DNA from: Rhynchopus sp. YZ270_cl-10
Lineage: Eukaryota; Euglenozoa; Diplonemea; Diplonemida; Diplonemidae
Direction: 5' to 3'
Length of the DNA: 64,000 nt
NCBI GenBank assembly: GCA_964035575.1
Contig: OZ037865.1
Location: 1 to 64,000 of the forward strand
Position numbers and translations under genes: made by a program. Shown one piece after another: positions 39,901-52,265 of the stretch (position 1 is the stretch's first letter; the number at the start of each line of letters is the position of its first letter). Under the pieces are notes generated by a model. It did no database searches and was not told where the DNA came from. It worked only from the letters and a program-made list of their open reading frames with translations.

Positions 39901-42724
39901 AGCTCAAGCAAACAAACAAAAGGTTAAAGAGTTTGGCGTTACGAAAACAAAAGAAGGATTATATTTTGTGCAACCAAATATCAGCCTTTTTGTTTTCGGC
40001 TAGCCAACTCTGCAACCAATTCAGAAATCATGAGAGATGATTTCTGCAACCGATTCCAAAATCATGCGATATGATTTCTGATGTTATGCAAACGTGACCA
40101 TGACATTAAAATTTCTCCCACCCACCCGCTCCTGAGTAACTCTCTACGGTATCGTGGTTCACGTTTATCCTTGCAGCCCTCGTGGGGCAGTCACGCAATG
40201 ACACCAAGGCCTTGTAGCTTCGGCCTGCGACACTGTCTTGGGAATGACGGACACCGTCGTTATTCCCTTAGTTGCTGGGCACACCCTCCCTGACTAGGTC
40301 GTTATGTCTGCCCTCTCTTCATCTGCCCTCCATGCACCTCACCGCTTCCTCCTGCACTTCATAGTGATCTTGTGGGTGGTCAACGCTCGTTATATACCCT
40401 GACGGCAACGCTGGCTTCCATCCTCGCACCTGGCCTACACTGCTTAAGATGACCTGCGGGACGGGTGCCAGACAGTCGGGACGGAGACCCCCGCTCGGCG
40501 CCGTAGAGGTCGTTTGCACTGGGCGTATTCATAGTGATGATGAACACCACGCTGTCCATCCTTGTGTACGGCTGGTCGTCAGCGCAGGTGCTGACGGTAT
40601 ACTCCGCAGTCTTCGCTGAGTTTGGACGCTGTGCGGGTGTTTAGCTGGACCATGTACCAACCTGCGTAAGCCCTCCTTCTCCATGTGCCTACCCAAACGA
40701 CACAGCCTAGCAATGGACGTCTCGTGGTGAGGCTGATCCCTGGGTGCAAGATTCTACCCGTCGCTGTGGGATTGCTGCTGCTGCTGCTGCTGCTGCTGCG
40801 GTGTTTTTCGTACTGTGTGTGTAAGAAGAGAACGTTTGCCATCCGATCAAAGGCTTGCAATATCAATCCTTCTCTCAGGACGCCTCAGTCATGCACGCCG
40901 CCTGTGCCCTGTTGCAGCGCTTCTCCACGTCTTCTCTGTCAACGTCACACAACTTTCTGGCCACAGCTTCACTTCACATTCGTCCCTACTGTAGGGTGGC
41001 GCGTTCATCTAGGGTGCACGGATAAGATGCCGACACCTCTTCTTCCACAGCTCGTGAATGTGTGGCAGTCGGGTTTTGCGCAGTCCACATCACTGCCGCC
41101 ACAGGAGCAGGCGGTCCTTACCACGATCTACCTGGAGGTGATGCGCTACTTCGAGGCTATGTGCACTGGCTGATCACTGATGGTCGGCTTGCACTCCTCC
41201 CCGAGATGCGTGACTGCTAGTTGCTGACCGACCACACCTACGAAGTGCAGAGGCAAGGTATCGCCAGAGGGTTTGGATAGGTATCGTCTGAGCACTGCGT
41301 TCTTGTTCTTGAGTAGCTTAGCAGTATGGCGAAGGCGCTAGGTGATGGCGGCTTAGTTGAAAAGAAGGCGCAGATGGGCAAAGGTCTATGTTGCTGTCGC
41401 ATGCGTCGTGTTTACTTGCCTTTGGTAAGGTCTCTAAGAAAACGAACCACTTTCTTTCTACGTCACGTCTTGAGAGGCACGTCATTCCTACTGTGCTTGT
41501 GGTTCCGCTGATGCCGGCAGGCAAGAACCCCTTTATACAGGACCGCGACCCTGACTAAGTTTGCCATGACCGCAGTTCTTCATAGCTCCTTTATACTCCA
41601 GAGTTCAGTGGCCTTCGCTAAAACACTCCAACCGGTAGTAACCCATACGGTGCATTCCATTGTGGCTCATTCCAATGCTTTGCGAGAAAGACCCAAAGGA
41701 GGAATACTGAGTTGTTTAGAAGGACCCGCAGACCCGAAGCTATGGGGTGTGAGCGAATCCAGTCTGCACGGACAAGAGGGAGTGATGAGGCTTCTTCTAA
41801 GTGGTTGTCATCATAATCCCTGCGGTTAAGATCAACCGGAAAGGTAAGAGTGTCCTAATGCAGGCCGGCCAGAGGCTAGCTGTAGAGTGCTTTCTCTGGG
41901 TAGAAGGCCCCGCTCTTCAGCATTCCCCTCGGTCGCGTGGTCGCTTAAATGAGAGCTGCGTTCGCTGCTAGAACTTCGTCGGGCTCCGTTTCTTTTCTGC
42001 TGTGCGTGACACAAGATTTTTCTTTACGGAGAGATCGAAATCCATCTCTTCACGACTCCGTGTTCCGCTATGCACTGGCAGACGTCTTCCTGCTCCGGAG
42101 CAGTGAAGTGACCTCTGCAAGACATTCCCACGGATGCCCCCCCCCCCCCGACTGCGCTCAAACGGATTAGGGCCGTCGAGGCATTCAATATGTCAGGATG
42201 CTAGATGCCTCGTTTCGTGGCTTACCGGCTTCGTCATTTTATACGTTCATCTGGCTGATGAGTGGAAGCCGATGTAGTACATATCAGATGTAAACCACGA
42301 AATGGATTGTAGGATTGCATGGTTGGAGTCCACCCCCCGGTACAGCCGGTCACATACCATGGTTCACTGTTCACGAGTGGTCTGTTGTATTTCAAGTCAA
42401 GTCTTATTTGAATTCCGTTTTTCGCGCCCACCCTGGGGATTTCATTATCTCTGAAGCTTTCTGGATTTCTCAAATTATCGTAGCGGTTCAGATCTCGAAT
42501 TCCATCTGAAAGAATTCCAGTGACGAGATCAAAACACGCACGATTCTTCCCATCGCAGTTGAGCGATTCGGTAAGCTCAAGCAAACAAACAAAAGGTTAA
42601 AGAGTTTGGCGTTACGAAAACAAAAATGGGGTGCAGTAAGCACTTGTGTGTTATGTCATGTGTGAATCGTGTGTGTTTTTGGGTTTGCTTCTTGTGCACA
42701 AGACGATCATGCTAACGTAAAAAA

Positions 42725-42836
42725 GGCCAGTCTCTTTCGAGACTGGCCATGTTTGACAAAGTTGTGTGAGAAGATATAATCTTCATGCTTCCATACCAAT
42801 GAAGTACAGAAACTGTAGCTTTAGAAATCGTTGGTT
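42725..42836 (-). ncRNA. SL RNA gene 1, right copy
   Basis: Mirror of 2981-3092, with its upstream element at 42837-42881. Confidence 0.93.
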
Positions 42837-45349
42837 GCCTTTTTTCTCTACAACGTTCTGAGTACAGACGTGTCCTGGGAAGCATGCCAGTAGTGTAAAA
42901 AATATGATGGTTTTTTTGTACCTAACATCTTGTACACTGAGAAGGTTCTGCACAAGTGGAAGCCTATATAAGGATATTCATAAGAGTCAAAAGGGGCTTC
43001 TGAAGGGGTATATGGGTAGTATGAGCTCATATGAATCCATTAAAAGCGTCTATGGCATGATCTAAGCATCACATAATTTCTGAAATCAATACCAACCACA
43101 ATTTACGGCTATTTTTCCAGCAATAGCCGTATCATGGCTTATAACCATACCTAAGGATGTCCAATATGCTGGAAAAGTTAATAATCTTGGGTATATAGGG
43201 TTTTTGGGCACATTTGAGTCAATTGCGGGGTCTTACGATTTAATCTGAGCATCACACATATCCTAATCACCTATATAATCGAAAAACACATACAAAATGA
43301 CCTACATAGCCGTAAAATGACCCAAATGTGCATATTCGGGTTGAAATTTCATTTTTTCGGAAAGTTTTTTTTTCTCAACAATTACATGGGTGAGTTCCGA
43401 GTACATTATGGGGTCGTAAGTTTTTATTCAAGCATCACACATTATGTAGAATAATTTATGCCATACAATGTTACCAAAAAAAGTCGATTTTTGGTCACTT
43501 TTTCAAAAATATGAAAATTCGATTTTTGGGTACTAGATAGGTCTTTCCGGTGCAAAAACGACCGTTAAATGGATTCTCCGGGGTCCTAAGGCCCCAAAAA
43601 TCACTTTTGGACACACGGGCAATATCCCAGTATACCCTAGGAAATTGGTGGGAACCCAAAAATTGGCCTCAAAATCCGACCAAAACCAAGGTTTCTGTAG
43701 AGGTACATGTGAACCTCATGTGTGTTCTGGAGACCCATTTTGTTTTTAAAAGTGAATCTAAATAGCCAAAAATTTAAAACTCTTGTAGCGCATTCGGAAT
43801 AGAGGGGGTATTCGCGAAAACCTGTGCGAAACATTTATCAATTCAGGTCTGACCCACATGGTCATGACCCCATATTTTGGGTGCGGAAAACACCCTATCT
43901 GTTGACCTACCGGCTTGTATGCCTGTATACCTGGTTGGGTCAACTTTTTGAAAATTTCCTGGGCCATATACCCTATTTGGGCCCCCTGAATCCATTGCGA
44001 CATCGTTTTTTCACATCCGAGTGAAAACTAATATATAGGATAACCCATGGGTATGGGTACCTCGCTCAATACCCCTAAAATCAGTGCTTTTGAAAATGAC
44101 CTTATGGAAAAATGTATCCAAAATATTGAAACATGTTCTCCTGGCATCTGCAACACGATATTTTGGGCCCCCTGGGCCCCGGGGGCCCTACGGGCCCCCA
44201 TATTCGCGAAAAGTTGGGCATCCCAGCTAGTGGGTCGGTACTGGGTATACAAACATCCCCCCAAAAAGTGAGATTTTGACCCCCCAAAAATGGCCATTTT
44301 TTTACTCCCCGGGACCTTCTCAGGTGTGTATTCGGACCCTCTCGTGGTCTTAAACCGGATTTTTGGGGCCCCCACACCCTGGAATACCCCCCATAGTGTC
44401 GTTTTTTCACCCGCAGGGCCGATTTTTTAGAAAAAATTTGGTTTTTAAGGAACAACATTTACCCTGCGACACCTTGAAAAACAGGTGATTTTTGCCTTTT
44501 TCAGTTGTGTGTGTGCAGTGCCGAATTCCCCAGGCTTGGTGAAAGTTGTGCCTCCAATACCCCTATGTGGGTTGGAAAAATCAAATAAAGATAAAATTTT
44601 GAGGCAGCCTGGGGGTGTGCTATGGTAAACAATTTGTGTGTGTAAAAATACCCCTAAAAAACACCCTAAAAATGGCTGTTTTTCGCCTATTTTTGGGGGT
44701 CGCCTGAGCTATTTTTTTTATTGTTTTGGCTTTTCCTGGGACCTGAAAATAGGGTCCTGGGCCCAATATGTCCCAATGAGGCCATTGGAATATCGATTTT
44801 TTCCAGATATGGGCCTCCTAGACCGAAATTTTTGATTTTGGTGTTGCAAAAATTTTCGAAAATCCTGAAAAGTGCCCAAAAACACGTAAAAACACGTGTA
44901 TAGGCACACCCTATCGGCCCCCAGCATTGCCCAGGATTGTTGCAAATTTTCCCTGCATGGGGGCCCTCCGGGCCCCCTGGACCCATTGCGACCCGATTGG
45001 TTCACATTCCTGGAAAATTTGGTCCCTAAGACACATACGTGGTTAACATACCCCTGAAAAACACCCTATTTTTGACCCTAAAAAACACCCTATTTTTGAC
45101 CCTGAAAACATGATTTTAGCAAATAGGGCAACTAGTTTGGTGATCCAGCGACCGACTCATGGGCCCAGTATGTCCAACAGGGCCATATGTTTGGTAAATT
45201 TTACCGGGGGCAAGGGGATGTACAAAAAAAAAGTGGATTTTTTACCTTAAAAAAATGGCCAAAAATAGGCCAAAAATGGCCATTTTTCGGCCATGTGACC
45301 CCCACAGCAACCCTATATAGACCCCAAAAAACCTAATATTTTTTTCCCA

Positions 45350-45392
45350 GCGATGTGTCCTGGGGGCCCTTCGGGCCCCCAGGACACATCGC
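45350..45392. repeat. Perfect hairpin with 20-bp arms and TTC loop
   Basis: Arms 45350-45369 (starting GCGATGTGTCCTGG) and 45373-45392 are perfectly complementary. Confidence 0.95.
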
Positions 45393-45405
45393 AACCCCGT
45401 TTTTT

Positions 45406-45436
45406 CAAAAAGTTGGCCCTACGGGCCAACTTTTTG
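45406..45436. repeat. Perfect hairpin with 14-bp arms and TAC loop
   Basis: CAAAAAGTTGGCCC (45406-45419) and GGGCCAACTTTTTG (45423-45436), only 13 bp after the preceding hairpin. Confidence 0.95.
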
Positions 45437-46513
45437 AGGTGGCCTGTAGGGTGACCCCTTCAAAAAGCTGGAACCCGGATTTTGGGGTCAGGGGTCCCTT
45501 TATGCACTTTTATGTATAAAAAAATGTCTGGGGCGAGAAAATGCAAATTTTTGCCTGCAAACACACTGCATACTACGACAGGACCATATTCCATCTTATC
45601 AGGAAAAATTTCGGAGGTGTTAGTCATAAAAACAATTTAAAATTTTTTGAAAAAACATGAGATCTGGATAAAAGTTTTGACTGTACCTGTGGAAGGTGGG
45701 ATTTTGCCTGTGTTTTGACTTTTTTTTTCAGTAAATAAACTTCTACTCATCTCCGGAGGCCGTCCGAGGTCGCAATTAACTCATTTTGACACTTTAGGGC
45801 CATATACCGCCCGTTTTTTCAAAAAGTTGAAAATTTTGGCCCCCAGGATTGGGTACAGCGTGTACTGAACCCTGATTTTCGAAAAATCTCAACTTTTGAA
45901 ATTCGTCACTTATGGCAGCATGTATCTGACACCCGATTTTGACTTTTCCCGTGAATCCATTTTGGTGCATATACACTATCTGGCACCCCTGAGTCCATTG
46001 CGGGGTCGTTTTTTCAAAAAGTCGACCGGACTAATACCTAATATGACCCTGGGTATAGCGTACCGTCTCAGAAACACCCCAAAATCAGTGTTTTTGAAGG
46101 GTTCTCACAGCTAAAATCGATGAAAAAATGTCAAAATCACTTTCCCGTGACCCAATAGCGTGAAATATGGCCCATGTGGGCCCCCAGGACCTATAACACC
46201 CCCAATCGGTCGATTCCATGCATATTTCACACCCCCAGATATATGTGCCCATGGGGTGCCAGACCCCAAAATCATGATTTTTTCATGATTTTTGGCCCGA
46301 TGCACTGACCTGCAGGGCCATACCGTCTACCGGGGCAACCATATTTTTGAAAAATCGGCCTTGCATCGGGCCCAGTATGTCCCACAGGGTATGTTGCCCC
46401 AGATTCAGGTCCCCGCACAAGCCAAACCAATATTTTAAAATCGATTTTTTTGAAAAAAATATTTTTGAAAAAAAATCGTGATTTTTGGGATTTTGGTGAT
46501 TTTTACAGTTTTG

Positions 46514-47569
46514 CACACCCTGAAAATCGATTTTTTCGGCTCCGCCGGTGAAATATCGACATAATTTAGGTATGTTATGTGCATAATATACCCATTAGAG
46601 CCCATTCAAGTCACATTCCGACCATTTTTCGTGAAAAAATGCAACTTTTTGTCACCGTGACCCCCAAAAATGACGATTTTTTGGTCGATTTTTTCGGCCA
46701 AAAATTTCGTACCACAGGGCCATACCATATACTGGGATTATCAACTTTTTGAAAATACGGCCTGGTATTCGGGTGTATATGTCCCATGGGGCCCATAGTA
46801 ACCTTACTGGGTCATGCCCAAAGCCAATCTTAATAGTAAAATTCGATTTTCTGTGAAAAATATTTTGACCAAAAAATCGTCATTTTTCCGATTTTCGTCA
46901 TTTTTACAGTTTTGCACACCCTGAAAATCGATTTTTTCGGCTCCGCCGGTGAAATATCGACATAATTTAGGTATGTTATGTGCATAATATACCCATTAGA
47001 GCCCATTCAAGTCACATTCCGACCATTTTTCGTGAAAAAATGCAACTTTTTGTCACCGTGACCCCCAAAAATGACGATTTTTTGGTCGATTTTTTCGGCC
47101 AAAAATTTCGTACCACAGGGCCATACCATATACTGGGATTATCAACTTTTTGAAAATACGGCCTGGTATTCGGGTGTATATGTCCCATGGGGCCCATAGT
47201 AACCTTACTGGGTCATGCCCAAAGCCAATCTTAATAGTAAAATTCGATTTTCTGTGAAAAATATTTTGACCAAAAAATCGTCATTTTTCCGATTTTCGTC
47301 ATTTTTACAGTTTTGCACACCCTGAAAATCGATTTTTTCGGCTCCGCCGGTGAAATATCGACATAATTTAGGTATGTTATGTGCATAATATACCCATTAG
47401 AGCCCATTCAAGTCACATTCCGACCATTTTTCGTGAAAAAATGCAACTTTTTGTGACCGTGACCCCCAAAAATGACGATTTTTTGGTCGATTTTTTCGGC
47501 CAAAAATTTCGTACCACAGGGCCATACCATATACTGGGATTATCAACTTTTTGAAAATACGGCCTGGTA
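46514..47569. repeat. 401-bp tandem repeat, about 2.6 copies
   Basis: Units start at 46514, 46915 and 47316; the third is cut after ~254 bp at GGCCTGGTA. The units are nearly identical (one G/C change at TTTTTGT(C/G)ACCGTG). The repeated 61-residue reverse frame is a by-product. Confidence 0.96.
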
Positions 47570-48114
47570 GCGATGTGTCCAACAGGGAAGTGTTTTGACC
47601 CGAGGGTCGGTGTGAAAAGTTGTGTTTTATAATACCGGAGCTGGTTTTGAGGGTGAATAGCATCCGCTAGATATAATACACAACCTTCCACTGCTGAAAG
47701 TGTTGTTTTTATTACTTTTTTATCAATTGAAAACACAGGGAAAAGGCACTAATGGGCGGAAAAAAGACCTTACTTAAAAGAGGGGAAGGGAGAATAAAAA
47801 CACTTGCCCTTGGTTTTGTTATCTGCAAATTGGTTTGTTTACGTTACATTTTTTGTGTGTAAAAATTGGTGGGAAAAATTTTTTTTGGGCCTCCCCTTGT
47901 ATAACACTGCAGTACAGGGACCCCCCCCCCCCCCTAGGTGGGGGCAAAACCCCTATTTTTTTGAGGCATTTCGATTTTTTTGGATTTACGTGCAAAGTAC
48001 CCGCAAACCACCGAAAATTTCGGGTCAGAGATGGTTTTGGGGTGTGGTTTGGGGGTGTTCTATAGGTGAGACACCCCAGAGATACAAAAAATGGAAAAAA
48101 ATAGCAAAAATAGA
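47570..48114. other. No gene; diverged dispersed repeat
   Basis: The 47700-47830 part (TTTTTATTACTTTTTTATCAATTGAAAACACAG onward, in broken form; CTTACTTAAAAGAGGGGAAGG) resembles 51230-51400, so a ~150-bp dispersed repeat is present. There is a C run at 47922-47935. Confidence 0.5.
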
Positions 48115-48905
48115 CCATTTTGGCCGTTTGGGCCATTTTGGTCAAAATGGCCATTTTTGACCAATATTTCAAAAAAAGCAAAAATTTGTCATCATTAGGC
48201 CTGTCTGGGCACAAATATGCCCCAAAAATGTCCCGCGAGTCCATTCCGACCTGTTTTGAACACATTTATCGCCTTTTTTGGTGTTTTTTTGGTGTTTTGA
48301 GGTCAAAAAAGATCCCCTGACTATCCCCTGGCAGCCCTGGGCCGCGACTTGCGCCCTGCTTTTGGACCCCCTCTGGGCCAAAAAATGGGTGAAAACCCTC
48401 GAAAAAGCACTCCGGGGACCCAGATAGTTCCATATATCCACCAGAAACCCACCCAAACACCTCAAAAACATGCCAGAAAAATATTTTCAAAAACACACTT
48501 TTTCAAAAAGTTCATCTGGGCAGGTTCCATAATGACTTATTTGAAAAAGTGTGTTTTTGAAAATGTTTTTTTGACATGTTTTTGAGGTGTTTTTGAGGGT
48601 GTGCGGTGGAAATTTGGAACTATCTGGGCTCCCAGAGTGCTTTTTCGGAGGTTTTCGCCCATTTTTTGGCCCAGAGTGGGTCTAAAAGCAGGGCGCAAGT
48701 CGCGGCCCAGGGCTGCCAGGGGATAGTCAGGGGATCTTTTTTGACCTCAAAACACCAAAAAAACACCAAAACAAGTGCCTAAAGTGTCCAAAACAGGTCG
48801 GAATGGACTCACAGGACATTTTTGGGGTAGTTTCGTGCCCAAGCAGCTGTCATGATGTCGAAATTTTGCTGTTTTTTTGATTTTTTTCTCAAAAAATGGC
48901 CATTT
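48115..48905. mobile_element. Fold-back element with ~390-bp inverted arms
   Basis: Arms of about 390 bp (48115-48506 and 48540-48905) around a ~33-bp spacer. A 65-bp core is perfectly inverted (48299-48363 against 48684-48748, containing GATCCCCTGACTATCCCC); the outer parts have diverged. No open frame of interest. A non-autonomous fold-back transposon is the simplest reading; target-site duplications were not found by eye. Confidence 0.6.
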
Positions 48906-49847
48906 TACCCAACATGGCCAAAACCGTCAAAAGCCACTTTTTCACTATTTTTTTTGCATTTTTTCATATTCTGAGGTGCCCTAATCATGGATTTTCGGGT
49001 CTCAGGGTGTTTCTGACCCATTTCTGGGGGGTATGAGGGGTGTTGACAGGTTTTTTGCTCACAAAACCACTTTTTCCAAAAATGCCTCACCCGTCCTGAA
49101 GGTTTTGCCCCCCCCTACCCCCCCCCCCCTACCCCCCCCCCCCCCCCCCCCCCACTGTACACGTACCCCCCAGAAAGTAGCGAGGTGCCTGCCCCCTGTG
49201 CACCTTTTTTTTTTTTTTTTTTTTTTTTTTGGTGTTGTTCAACTTAGCCCTAGGCTCGCTTTTTTTATCTACATCCAGTGACAGAGGGGGTACTTACTAG
49301 TCAAGCGAGTATGTAAACAGCTAGATGTCCAGACAAGGGCACTTTACTATTGTACTGGCAAGACAGTGCCTGAAAACACAGTTTGTGGCACTAAAATAGA
49401 AAGCATGTGGGACAACTACAATCAACACTTCCCTGCAAATAATCAAAAGGGTCGTATGTGAGTGCAATTTTTCCCAAAAGGAAAAGGGGAGGGGATGGGA
49501 CGGGAGGGTTGCTCTGTCTACCGGTGTAGTTTTATTTTTCTTTGTCTTGGGGAGGGGAGGGGAGGAGAAGGAGGGGATTGAGTGAGCCGTTTCCTCTGTA
49601 ACACACAAACAAATAAAAAGGAAGTTCCATAATCTGTTTAGTAGTTTTCTTTTTGGTGAAAATTTTTGAGAACTTCTGTAAGTGTGACCTGACCCGACTG
49701 ACTGACACCCAAAGGGGAAAACAACAATAACGCACAACAAAATCAAATACAACAATGGTGGGTTTTTTTTCTCTTTTATGTACTTGGTCTTTTTTTGTAT
49801 GTGAGAATAGAAGAAAGGAAAAAGGAAGAATGGAGTAAACAATATAG
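48906..49847. other. No gene; homopolymer tracts
   Basis: Poly-C tracts at about 49110-49153 and poly-T at about 49207-49230. The 173-residue reverse frame at 49321-49842 is low-complexity and lacks recognisable motifs. Confidence 0.5.
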
Positions 49848-50014
49848 TATTTAATTACTATGCAATTATTTCACCATAATTGCTACGAGGAGGTGTTTTT
49901 TTCACGAGTGGTTAATTGCACGAGCGCAGCGAGTGCAATTAACAAAACGAGTGAAAAATACACCTCCGAGTGCAATTTTCTGTGAAATAATTGCATGGAA
50001 TTTGATATTTAATT
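49848..50014. mobile_element. MITE-like inverted-repeat element, ~167 bp
   Basis: It folds from TATTTAATTA at one end to TATTTAATT at the other. Inner arms are GGTTAATTGCACGAG/CGAGTGCAATTAAC with tip GCGCAGCG, flanked by GAGGTG...CACCTC and GCAATTATTTCAC/GTGAAATAATTGC. The short AT-rich ends and hairpin form suggest a miniature transposon. Confidence 0.55.
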
Positions 50015-50136
50015 GCCGTAAAATTATTTCCGAAAGCCAAAATCCGTTTTCGGCAGCCTGTGCTGTCACGGTGCGCTGGTCAGAGGTCTGACCAGGTCAC
50101 CTGGTCACATTTACCCAGGTACGTACCCAGTCACCC

Positions 50137-50405
50137 AGGTACACAGGTACACAGGTACACAGGTACACAGGTACACAGGTACACAGGTACACAGGTACAC
50201 AGGTACACAGGTACACAGGTACACAGGTACACAGGTACACAGGTACACAGGTACACAGGTACACAGGTACACAGGTACACAGGTACACAGGTACACAGGT
50301 ACACAGGTACACAGGTACACAGGTACACAGGTACACAGGTACACAGGTACACAGGTACACAGGTACACAGGTACACAGGTACACAGGTACACAGGTACAC
50401 AGGTA
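50137..50405. repeat. (GTACACAG)n octamer array, about 33 units
   Basis: Perfect 8-bp units. Flanked on the left by longer related words (CACCTGGTCACATTTACCCAGG). Frames such as Val-Tyr-Leu-Cys-Thr-Cys-Val-Pro repeats on either strand are artefacts. Confidence 0.98.
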
Positions 50406-50887
50406 AGTCGTGACAGGGCAACCACAGCCAACCCGCCAGTCACTGAGAAGTGACCAGACAGTCCACTTGACAAACACAAAAGTGTCCAGTCACGTGGGGC
50501 ATTCATGCACTGAGGAGATAATGATCCAACAATTTACAAGAAAGCATTACTTAACCTACTGCTGGAAGTTGCCAGGTCGTAGTAACACACAAAGTGTGCC
50601 TCCGTTCGGGAATACCGGATATTCTAGAGACCAAAAAGGCCTCTTCCGCTGGTCAAGGTATAACCGAGTGAACGGCCCAAGACCCCCGTGGAGAAGTTAA
50701 ATGTTGTAATGCTATCAAGTACAAACTGCGACCACTGTCTTACCCTCCTCAATGCATGGTGGAAGATGTCTTTGACAACAAACCGAGCTCTGATTATCAA
50801 TCGTTAGACTCAGAGGAATGCCTGCGGTACAGGTATCAAACCCGGGGTGTTCACAAAAGAAAAAAAGAAAAAAAATCGCGATTTTTT
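50406..50887. other. No recognised gene
   Basis: Mixed sequence without repeats of note. The 96-residue frame at 50410-50700 has no family features. Confidence 0.35.
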
Positions 50888-50982
50888 TTTTAGCCGGGTT
50901 TCCCACACAAAAAATAATTACCGTGTAATTATTTCCTATAATTACACGGTAATTATTTTTTGTGTGGGAAACCCGGCTAAAA
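50888..50982. repeat. Perfect hairpin with 45-bp arms and TTCCT loop
   Basis: Arm 50888-50932 is exactly complementary to 50938-50982; it starts TTTAGCCGGGTTTCCCACAC. The flanking GCAATTATTTCC recalls the nearby MITE-like element. Confidence 0.96.
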
Positions 50983-51949
50983 TACCTCCACTGCAATTAT
51001 TTCCAGACGTCAATTATGGCATTCTTAAAACTCCGCTCCTAGAAGGATTTTGGCTTGAGGAAATAATTTTACGGCTATTAAAGACAATAAAATGAACAGG
51101 AAAATGGAAAAGGAAAAAGGAAATGAAAAAATGATGACCAAAAAAGGTCGGTGTTTCAAGTTTTAGTATAAAAGGTGGGCGGTAAAGTAAAGTAAGTGGC
51201 CACTTCCTCCTAAACAAAACAAGAAACTGCATCGTGTGTTTGTTTTTTATTCTTTTTAATCAATTTGAATACACAGGCGTCACACTTATGGGGCAAAAAA
51301 AGGAAAAAAAGAAGACCTAATCCTCCTTACTTAAAAGAAGGGAAGGGAGAATAAAAAACACACGTGCCCATTGTTTCGTTGTCTGCAGGATGTCTTGTTT
51401 TAGTGCCTCACCTGGAAAAAGAAAAATGGATTCCACTCAGTAAAAATAGCACACCTGTTGAACACACGTCAGGCCAGGAACAGAAGAAAAGCAAACGCTT
51501 CCACGAATGGAAGCAAAAGAAAAGTGTGGTGAAAAAACCCTTTTGGCCAAGGTGGTCTTGACTCTCTGTCTACATACTTTGGGGATGCATGAAAAAATGA
51601 AACTAGATGATAGATAACAAGGAGTGTGCGAGAGTGGCCCTTCTCCAAGCTAAACAAAAAGCAAACACCCTCCACCCATCTGATCCCGCCCACAAACACA
51701 AACAATCACGACAGAAAACAAAACAGGCAGAGGATGACCAGGGTAGGTTTTACTTGGACAGCGAACCTCTGCCTTGATTCCTCTCACGCTCAGCAGGCGA
51801 GTTGCCTCAACTCTCCAGACCTGTGCTGCAACACAGGCCTGCACCTTTAGCCGCTTTTCGCTTCATGCCCCTCATCTGGCGCACTACTAACGGGGGACGC
51901 CCCATGTAGGCACATCGGTAGGATTTCGTCTTAACATAGTTTTTTGTGT
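50983..51949. other. No gene; second copy of a dispersed repeat
   Basis: 51230-51400 resembles 47700-47830 (CTTACTTAAAAGAAGGGAAGG, AATAAAAAACAC). The remainder is unremarkable. Confidence 0.4.
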
Positions 51950-52115
51950 AAAAAAAAATGAACCCCTTTTTTTTAAAAAATGAACCCCTTTTTTTAAAAA
52001 ATGAACCCCTTTTTTTTAAAAAATGAGCCCCTTTATTTTAAAAAATGAACCCCTTTTTTTTAAAAAATGAACCCCTTTTTTTAAAAAATGAACCCCTTTT
52101 AAAAAATGAACCCCA
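51950..52115. repeat. ~21-bp minisatellite AAAAAATGAACCCCTTTTTT, about 8 units
   Basis: Units vary only in the length of the T and A runs, plus one AATGAGCCCC variant. Confidence 0.93.
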
Positions 52116-52265
52116 CCTCGTCCCCTGTGCACCCTTGTTTAAAAGTGAAAAGCCCCCTGTGCACCTTTTCAAAACTCACTTTCCGGGAGGTTCGGCCACC
52201 CCTGTGCACCCTAGATGCCTTAGACATCAAATATGACCTTCCAGAACTCTTCCCAATACATACCA

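Larger units (their letters stand above)
31607..44120. repeat. Arm A' of giant inverted duplication (right copy)
   Basis: Mirror of 1697-14369, 159 bp shorter through two fewer minisatellite units. At its outer end homology stops after TGTATCCA at 44120; beyond it lies AT-rich sequence rather than the octamer array found on the left. The non-RNA intervals (about 35200-42700) repeat what was said for arm A: no identifiable protein gene, a poly-T at 39019-39044 and the 168- and 192-bp duplicated segments. Confidence 0.95.
44121..46513. other. Gene-free AT-rich DNA with many GGGCCC palindromes
   Basis: Homonucleotide runs, CCATTTTTGGCC words and GGGGGCCC motifs dominate. Loose relatives of the satellite box appear (CCATTGCGACCCG near 44985, CCATTGCGGGGTCG near 45995). 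No frame looks coding. Confidence 0.5.

Noticed and set aside
49321-49842. 173-residue reverse frame
   Set aside because: Low complexity, Phe/Ser/Pro-rich, no motifs, and embedded in homopolymer-rich DNA.
50060-50506. Frames of 96-131 residues over the GTACACAG array
   Set aside because: Repeat translation only.
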